From JBBDYG01 sp040901765 (GTDB lineage Bacteria; Planctomycetota; Planctomycetia; Pirellulales; Lacipirellulaceae): 64,000 nt of DNA. Shown piece by piece: positions 59,420-64,000 of the stretch. The stretch covers positions 1 through 64,000 of the forward strand of contig JBBDYG010000109.1 in the NCBI GenBank assembly GCA_040901765.1, in the 5' to 3' direction. The translations under genes and the position numbers were made by a program. Under the pieces are notes generated by a model. It made no database searches and was not told the DNA's origin. It saw only the letters and a program-made list of their open reading frames with translations. Within the stretch, counting starts at the first letter, position 1, and each line of letters begins with the position of its first letter.

Positions 59420-59992
59420 ATGGATTCCCGAGTCCAAACTGCCCAGTCCTCCACGGTCTGGGGCATGAGAGGGTTGTACGCTCGGGTTGAAGAAGTTCTC
59501 GGCAATGGGGTTGGGCAAACGGATTGGTCTTTTGGCGGTCGCGCGAATGTCGCTCGCCAACCCACATCGGACTCACGCCTTATCCGTCAGAACTCGAAGG
59601 CGCTCCGCATTCTGCTCGTGGACGACACGTTCTTCGTCCGTCGGCTGGTCGAGCTTATTCTAAAGCACCAAGGCCACCATGTCGTGTCCGTCGCCGATGG
59701 AGGCCAAGCGGTCGAACTTGCGCTCGATCCTACTTTTGACGTGATTCTGATGGACCTGCAGATGCCCGTTATGAATGGTTGGCAGGCGACCGCCGCCATT
59801 CGCCGGCAGGAGCAGACCCTGGGACGCTCGCGGCCGGTGCCGATCATTGCACTTACGGCTTATACCGTTCCGGGCAACCGGGAACGGAGTTTGGAGGCCG
59901 GCATGAACGATTTTCTCCCAAAACCTATCGATGCGGAGAGATTGATTGAGACCGTCGAATTACACGGGCGTCGTGAGAACGAGGCGCACTGA
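59420..59992 (+). CDS. Stand-alone response-regulator receiver protein
   Basis: This 190-residue protein has a 60-residue leader of unclear fold and then a CheY-like receiver domain: ILLVDDT with Asp68-Asp69, phosphoacceptor Asp112 in LMDLQMP, Thr146 in ALTAYT and Lys168 in FLPKPID. No output domain follows. It is encoded 1 base before the HPt protein gene, and a sigma54-type promoter precedes it. It likely forms a phosphorelay with the HPt protein and an unseen hybrid kinase. Confidence 0.85.
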   Translation: MDSRVQTAQSSTVWGMRGLYARVEEVLGNGVGQTDWSFGGRANVARQPTSDSRLIRQNSKALRILLVDDTFFVRRLVELILKHQGHHVVSVADGGQAVELALDPTFDVILMDLQMPVMNGWQATAAIRRQEQTLGRSRPVPIIALTAYTVPGNRERSLEAGMNDFLPKPIDAERLIETVELHGRRENEAH

Positions 59993-59993
59993 A

Positions 59994-60404
59994 ATGACAA
60001 CTAGTGGGGGGGAACTGATGGAAATGAATCAATCTTTAACCGGGTCTGCACCGGCGCCGCGAGTCCTCGATCTCGGCAGTGCCCTCCGGCGACTGCGCGG
60101 CGATCGACAGTTGCTTCTCGACCTAATTTCATTTTTCTTAGAAGACTATCCCCAAGTGAGCGCTGAAATCCATCGCTCTGCGGAACAGCAAAATGGGGAC
60201 GAGCTTTGTCTCGCCGCGCACAGCCTAAAAGGCCTGGCGGCGAACTTCGACGCGCATGAAGTGGTCGAAGCCGCGGGCGCGATCGAGCAGCATGCCAAGG
60301 CCGGCGATCTCACCAGCGCCGCTCAACTAGTCCCAGGCCTCGATGTCGCCCTCAACCGGCTCACCGCGGATTTGTGCAATTATCGCGAGGCGCAGCACAA
60401 ATAG
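59994..60404 (+). CDS. HPt (histidine phosphotransfer) domain protein
   Basis: This 136-residue four-helix-bundle phosphotransfer protein has the phosphorylatable His76 in CLAAHSLKGLAANFDA. Helices before and after are LLLDLISFFLEDYPQVSAEI and VVEAAGAIEQHAKAG. The start may instead be the ATG at 60018, which has GGGGGGAA just upstream. It is coupled to the receiver gene. Together they look like the relay part of a multi-step phosphorelay; the hybrid kinase is not in the window. Confidence 0.85.
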   Translation: MTTSGGELMEMNQSLTGSAPAPRVLDLGSALRRLRGDRQLLLDLISFFLEDYPQVSAEIHRSAEQQNGDELCLAAHSLKGLAANFDAHEVVEAAGAIEQHAKAGDLTSAAQLVPGLDVALNRLTADLCNYREAQHK

Positions 60405-60488
60405 GCTCTTGGCTGTCGGCTGTCGGCTCTCGGCCAGAAGCTGGCCGGCGTTTCATTCTGGCCGATAGCCGATAGCCGACGGCCGTCA
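60405..60488. repeat. GGCTGTCGGCTGTCGGC repeat between convergent genes
   Basis: GGCTGTCGGCTGTCGGCTCT and GCCGATAGCCGATAGCCGAC flank GGCCAGAAGCTGGCC. It forms a long hairpin between the HPt gene and the NtrC-type gene and may terminate both. Confidence 0.65.
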
Positions 60489-61940
60489 CTCGTCCTTCCC
60501 CTCGACGCTCACCACCTGCCCGATTGCGATATGGTAGGTCCGAATCTTGTTGCGCAAGCTCCCGCGAGTAATGCCCAAGATGCGGGCCGCCTCCGACTGA
60601 TTTCCGCCCGCGTGCTGCAGTATTTGCGTCAATAAGTCGGTCTCCATCCGCTCTAAGACCTCGGCGTACAGATTGCACGACTTCTCGCGGATTCGCTGTG
60701 AAATATATGCACTGAACTCATCTTCCTGAACCTTCGCATGGCGAACGGCGCCGTTGGACACATGCGCCACGGGCGGCCGTACTTCGCGTGGCAGCGCCGT
60801 CGCCATCAGCACCGACCCAGTCGAATGCAGCAGCGACTGCCGCAATACGCTCTCCAATTCCCGCACGTTTCCTGGCCATTCGTATTCGAGCAACAACTGC
60901 AGCGCGTCGGGCGCGATGCCTTGCACGTCGCGGCCCAGTTCGCCGTTGAGCCGAGCGAGAAAATGCTCCAACAGGAGCACGCGATCGTCCTGCCGCACGC
61001 GGAGCGGCGGCAGCGTGATCGTGTAGCCGTTCAGCCGATAGTACAGATCGTTGCGAAACTCCCCTTCCTCGCACATCTTCTCCAAATCGCGATTGGTGGC
61101 CGAGATGATTCGCACATCGGTCTCGATCGTTTCGTTGCCGCCGACACGCTCGAATTTCTGCTCCTGCAGCAGTCGCAAAATCTTGCTTTGCAGCGACGGC
61201 GACATATCGCCGACCTCATCGAGAAAGATGGTTCCGCCGGAGGACTGCTCGAACTTGCCGATTCGCCGCGAGTTGGCGCCGGTAAACGCGCCCTTTTCGT
61301 GACCGAACAATTCGCTTTCGAGCAATGTCTCGGAGAGCGCGGCGCAGTTCACCGCCAGAAACGGCCCTTTGCTGCGATGGCTGTGTTGGTAGATCGCCCG
61401 CGCGACCAGTTCCTTGCCGGTGCCACTTTCGCCCCGGATGAGCACGGTCACGTCCTGAGGCGCGACCCGGCCAATCGCCTTGAATACCTCTTGCATCTGC
61501 TCGCATCGTCCGACGAAGGCGTCGCCTTTATCGTCAGGACCGAGCATGTTTCGCAGGCCCACCGGCACGCTCATCAATCGGCGCGATTGCATCGCCTGAT
61601 CGACCATCTCACTAAGCTTGTCGAGATCGATCGGCTTTTGTAGATAATCAAACGCCCCCAGCTTCATGGCTTCGATCGCCGTGTCGCTGGCGCCACTCGC
61701 GGTCAAGAAAATTACCGGGAGCCGGCCGTCTAACTGGCGAATCGACGCGTAGGCCTCGAGTCCCGACTTATCGGGCAGCATGATATCGAGCAAGACGACA
61801 TCGGGCTTCAGCTCGGCGATCTTGCTAATTCCCTCTTCGGCTGTGCCCGCGGTGTGAACCTCGACACCATTCCCCTCACAGGCGGTCCGCACCAAGTGAA
61901 AGACAGACCGATCGTCGTCAATGGACAGCAGCTTGCTCAT
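60486..61940 (-). CDS. NtrC-family sigma54-activating response regulator
   Basis: This 484-residue regulator has an N-terminal receiver with phosphoacceptor Asp52 (LLDIMLP). A sigma54 AAA+ domain has Walker A GESGTGKE (170-177) and GAFTGA (217-222), the loop that contacts sigma54, with Walker B GGTIFLDEVGDM. The C-terminal Fis-type helix-turn-helix has EAARILGITRGSLRNKI. It is encoded convergently with the receiver/HPt operon, which has a sigma54-type promoter; direct control of that operon is an inference. No kinase is adjacent. Confidence 0.92.
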   Translation of the reverse strand: MSKLLSIDDDRSVFHLVRTACEGNGVEVHTAGTAEEGISKIAELKPDVVLLDIMLPDKSGLEAYASIRQLDGRLPVIFLTASGASDTAIEAMKLGAFDYLQKPIDLDKLSEMVDQAMQSRRLMSVPVGLRNMLGPDDKGDAFVGRCEQMQEVFKAIGRVAPQDVTVLIRGESGTGKELVARAIYQHSHRSKGPFLAVNCAALSETLLESELFGHEKGAFTGANSRRIGKFEQSSGGTIFLDEVGDMSPSLQSKILRLLQEQKFERVGGNETIETDVRIISATNRDLEKMCEEGEFRNDLYYRLNGYTITLPPLRVRQDDRVLLLEHFLARLNGELGRDVQGIAPDALQLLLEYEWPGNVRELESVLRQSLLHSTGSVLMATALPREVRPPVAHVSNGAVRHAKVQEDEFSAYISQRIREKSCNLYAEVLERMETDLLTQILQHAGGNQSEAARILGITRGSLRNKIRTYHIAIGQVVSVEGKDE

Positions 61941-62123
61941 GGCTCAATGCCCTTTGACAAGGAATAATGAGAATAGACACGCCGCACCGCCGGCGCGATC
62001 CTCGCAGCGCAACAGTTACACACTAGCACAACCCACCGCCTTGCGGAAAGTAGTACCGCAGGGGAAAGCCACGCGGCGCGGCTGAACGGCGGCGCGGGGC
62101 TGGATTCTCGGGAACGGGCGTCC

Positions 62124-62318
62124 CTACCAAGGCTTCAGCTTCCAGCCGATAACGAACCCAAGGCCAAAACACCACAGTGCGGCGACTTCCGGCCGCTCGC
62201 GAGCGTAGTCCTTGAGATAATCCACGATATCCTGCGTGGGTTCCATGCTTGTAGTTCCCATCGCTTGGGTTGCCTTCTTAGTAGCGTTCTTGACCGATGT
62301 ACGATTACTTTCCGGCAT
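62124..62318 (-). CDS. Small protein with a C-terminal membrane helix
   Basis: This 64-residue protein has a polar N-terminus (MPESNRTSVKNATKKATQAM), a helical centre (DIVDYLKDYARERPEVAALW) and a terminal hydrophobic stretch with GFVIGWKLKPW. The ERPEVAAL...GFxxGWKL pattern recalls the C-terminal glycine-zipper membrane helix of DUF883/ElaB-type ribosome- or membrane-associated proteins. It is last in a run of small genes read on the minus strand. Confidence 0.6.
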   Translation of the reverse strand: MPESNRTSVKNATKKATQAMGTTSMEPTQDIVDYLKDYARERPEVAALWCFGLGFVIGWKLKPW

Positions 62319-62388
62319 GATTATGTCTCCAGTTTCCAGTTATATTCCGAATCGGGAACAATAGAGGACGGGCGCCGATCGGCTAACA

Positions 62389-62844
62389 TTAGGGCGATCG
62401 CGAAATCACATCTTTGACCATCTCTAGGTTCTGGCGAAACTCACTCGCCGAGCGGTTGAACTTTGCAATCCCCGCACGGACCACGGTGACCGCCACCGCC
62501 AGCAGGATTCCGCCCGTCACCGCCGCGATGGCGGCAGCCAGCGCAAGCCCGGCGGCCTCGGGCCAATCGAACGCCTCGGCGAAATACAGTCCGAGCGCAT
62601 GGAGTGCCACGGGCACGGCACCCAGGAGCACCACGCCGCCGATGATCGCCAGAATCGCAAACCACATTAGGCGTCGGGAGGCAGCCTTGGTGTCGGCCAC
62701 GAGCAGCCGAGCTTGTAATTCCCCCAACTCCATAACATGGGCGCCCAGGCGGCGAGCGCCTTGCCATGCGGCATGCGGCTCCGTTCGGTCAGGTTGTTCG
62801 GGGAACATGCCTTGCAAGCGGTTTATCTGCGTTTGATTAGCCAT
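62389..62844 (-). CDS. Phage-holin-superfamily (holin-X-like) membrane protein
   Basis: This 151-residue protein begins MANQTQINRLQGMFPEQPDR and has an amphipathic helix (HVMELGELQARLLVADTKAA). Two membrane helices follow (LMWFAILAIIGGVVLLGAVP, AAGLALAAAIAAVTGGILLA) and a C-terminal helix (FRQNLEMVKDVISRSP). This is the layout of small holin-X-type proteins in stress-related operons with DUF883 and CsbD proteins. The ATG at 62844 was used; the long frame to 63333 is not coding. Its start overlaps the gene behind it by 22 bases. Confidence 0.75.
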   Translation of the reverse strand: MANQTQINRLQGMFPEQPDRTEPHAAWQGARRLGAHVMELGELQARLLVADTKAASRRLMWFAILAIIGGVVLLGAVPVALHALGLYFAEAFDWPEAAGLALAAAIAAVTGGILLAVAVTVVRAGIAKFNRSASEFRQNLEMVKDVISRSP

Positions 62845-63029
62845 CCCACGGTTACTCCTAACGTAATTGCGACCAACAACGTCGCGAGGGGGTGCGAAGC
62901 CATCGAGCGGGCACAGTCTTGTTGATAGTGCTCCGTGGCCGATTGCAACTTGTCTAGCGGCGACGAGGCAGGACCGCCGTCGGCCCGAGTTCCAGCCAGG
63001 CCTCCACCGTACATGTCTCCGGCAATCAT
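62823..63029 (-). CDS. Small DUF883-like membrane protein
   Basis: This 68-residue protein has a Gly-rich N-terminus (GDMYGGGLAGTRADGGPA) and a helical middle (LDKLQSATEHYQQDCARSMA). A hydrophobic tail ends in SHPLATLLVAITLGVTVGWL followed by IKRR, the glycine-zipper-type membrane anchor of DUF883 proteins. It overlaps the holin-X-like gene and lies within a run of similar envelope genes. Confidence 0.7.
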   Translation of the reverse strand: MIAGDMYGGGLAGTRADGGPASSPLDKLQSATEHYQQDCARSMASHPLATLLVAITLGVTVGWLIKRR

Positions 63030-63044
63030 GGTGACTCTCTCCCG

Positions 63045-63476
63045 TTATTTTGGCGTTCGGATGCGACCCGCTGATAGTTCCTGCGCCTGGGAATTCACGT
63101 CGGTGAATCGATGGGAAAAATAATTCATCGCTGCCCGCGCTGCAGCCGCGGCGATTAGTCCGCCAACCGACCCCAGCATGGTCTTCTTGGCGGTCTCTTG
63201 CTTTTGAGGTATTACCACTACTCGCTTTTCCGCCACCATCTTTTCCAGGGCGGCCTCGTCGATCATCGGCCGCGGGCGTTTCCGCGGCACGAGCAAGAAC
63301 CCAACCGCGGCCACTGCCGCAGCGGACACCCAAGGAAACTGCCGAACGTAATAGCGCCAGTCCGTGAACTCCTTGGCCGCGGCAGACGTGTGGATAACGT
63401 CTGCCCGGACTTCGCCCCGCAATTGCGCCATCCGCTTTTGCAGATCATCCACGGACATCGAGTGGTCGTCCGACAT
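63045..63476 (-). CDS. Hypothetical membrane-associated protein
   Basis: This 143-residue protein starts MSDDHSMSVDDLQKRMAQLR. A helical N-terminus (VRADVIHTSAAAKEFTDWRY) is followed by a first membrane helix (WVSAAAVAAVGFLLVPRKRP) and a second hydrophobic run (TMLGSVGGLIAAAAARAAMN). The tail is short and basic. The ATG at 63476 was chosen; the frame upstream is not coding-like. It lies between the DUF883-like gene and the CsbD-type gene and probably belongs to the same unit. Confidence 0.65.
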   Translation of the reverse strand: MSDDHSMSVDDLQKRMAQLRGEVRADVIHTSAAAKEFTDWRYYVRQFPWVSAAAVAAVGFLLVPRKRPRPMIDEAALEKMVAEKRVVVIPQKQETAKKTMLGSVGGLIAAAAARAAMNYFSHRFTDVNSQAQELSAGRIRTPK

Positions 63477-63520
63477 CGCAGCGTCCTCCCAAATCGGAAT
63501 GAAACGGTAGCCTGGACGGA

Positions 63521-63934
63521 TTAACGCGATCGCGACAAACAACCAATGACCACTCCCACGACCAGACCGGTCCCCAGGGCCGCCAGCAGCGACTCCGTCG
63601 GACGGCGTCGAACCAAGTCTTCCGCTTGCGAAAGCTGCTCCTGCATAGTCTCGCTCAGCCGTTCCTTAAAATCCTGAATGGCCGCGGTCGCTTGGGCGGT
63701 GTAAGCAGCCGCCTCGTCCGTAATTTGGTCGGTGCTTGAATGGTTCACTAAGCGATCGATGAACCCTTCAATTTGCGTTCGGGCTTCACCCGTCTTCCGC
63801 TGAATGAGTCCGACCAACTGATCGACGTTTCCCGAGGCTTCCCGCCACTCGTTGTCGGTGATCTGACCCCACCGCTCTTTGAGCTTGCCCTTGATTCCGT
63901 TCCAAGAACCTTGCAGTTCCTCCTTGGTGATCAT
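63521..63934 (-). CDS. CsbD-like stress protein fused to a DUF883-like tail
   Basis: This 137-residue protein starts MITKEELQGSWNGIKGKLKE, the CsbD signature, continuing RWGQITDNEWREASGN. A long helix (TAQATAAIQDFKERLSETMQ) follows, and a DUF883-like end with ERRPTES-type sequence (RRRPTESLLAALGTGLVVGV) and a basic terminus. GAGGAG lies 8 bases upstream of the ATG. CsbD proteins are sigma-B-type general stress proteins in Bacillus; the fusion to a membrane anchor suggests an envelope stress role. Confidence 0.8.
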   Translation of the reverse strand: MITKEELQGSWNGIKGKLKERWGQITDNEWREASGNVDQLVGLIQRKTGEARTQIEGFIDRLVNHSSTDQITDEAAAYTAQATAAIQDFKERLSETMQEQLSQAEDLVRRRPTESLLAALGTGLVVGVVIGCLSRSR

Positions 63935-64000
63935 AAGAATTTCTCCTCGTGCAAGAGATAGAGATGTTGGAGCAAGAATGTGTTGCAAACGACCAAGCTG

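Noticed and set aside
62389..63333. A 314-residue minus-strand frame
   Set aside because: Only the last 151 residues (from 62844) look like protein; the rest lies antiphase over two other small genes.
1..64000. CRISPR arrays, tRNA or rRNA genes and prophage
   Set aside because: I saw no regularly spaced direct repeats with unique spacers, no tRNA cloverleaf or rRNA segment, and no phage structural genes. The repeats found are palindromic and dispersed. A tRNAscan or Infernal run would settle the RNA question.

Overview
The window looks like a chromosomal segment of a GC-rich planctomycete, most likely of the Pirellulales. The case rests on four proteins with PEP-CTERM tails, three of them with dockerin-like DYxxWR calcium repeats. 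Other pointers are a PQQ-like WPQWRGP repeat protein, an Lpg1974-like cysteine-rich barrel, short operons, and many hairpin-forming intergenic repeats. This assignment is inference, because no rRNA or tRNA lies in the window.

Region 1 (1-6050, minus strand) is an accessory island. It carries a MoaD/ThiS-like ubiquitin-fold protein, a Ycf46-like AAA ATPase, a TOPRIM gene cut by an in-frame TGA, DUF2997 and DUF1257 (Ycf35-like) proteins, a coiled-coil lipoprotein, several small unknowns and a truncated serine recombinase. It abuts rpsR (bS18).

Region 2 (6350-13500) is mostly core genes: rpsR, a YbgC-type thioesterase, a LolD-like ATPase, a nucleotidyltransferase pair, a BamB-like protein, a UbiB-family kinase and rpsU. 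Region 3 (13500-24350) encodes surface biology: a barrel protein, PEP-CTERM proteins, a three-gene locus resembling exopolysaccharide control genes (membrane protein, CpsD-like protein with a lysine-less P-loop, ExeA-like ATPase), a two-lamin-tail protein and a secreted EEP-fold phosphodiesterase. Region 4 (24400-27850) holds larB, nnrD, a toxin-antitoxin pair and ribF.

Region 5 (28000-36120, minus strand) is a heavy-metal efflux locus. It has a CusA-type RND pump, an adaptor made of two fused adaptor modules, two proteins with CPVM/CCxxC metal-binding modules and a Cys/His-rich membrane protein. Region 6 (36400-40800) has nrnA and a two-gene cytochrome bc complex: a Rieske protein, then cytochrome b fused to a di-haem c tail. 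Region 7 (41000-49950) mixes secreted and membrane proteins, a Uma2 nuclease-fold protein and a PduO-type cobalamin adenosyltransferase.

Region 8 (50000-54830) is a nitrogen-sensing run of amtB, PII and glnD. It is followed by a HepT/MNT pair and an ABC ATPase with a large membrane partner. Region 9 (59300-61940) is a signalling island: a sigma54-type promoter, a receiver protein, an HPt protein and a convergent NtrC-type regulator. Region 10 (62100-63950) is a run of small envelope or stress proteins of the CsbD, DUF883-like and holin-X types.

Palindromic repeats of at least nine families lie between genes. In several places they supply the stop codon or the C-terminal residues of the preceding gene.
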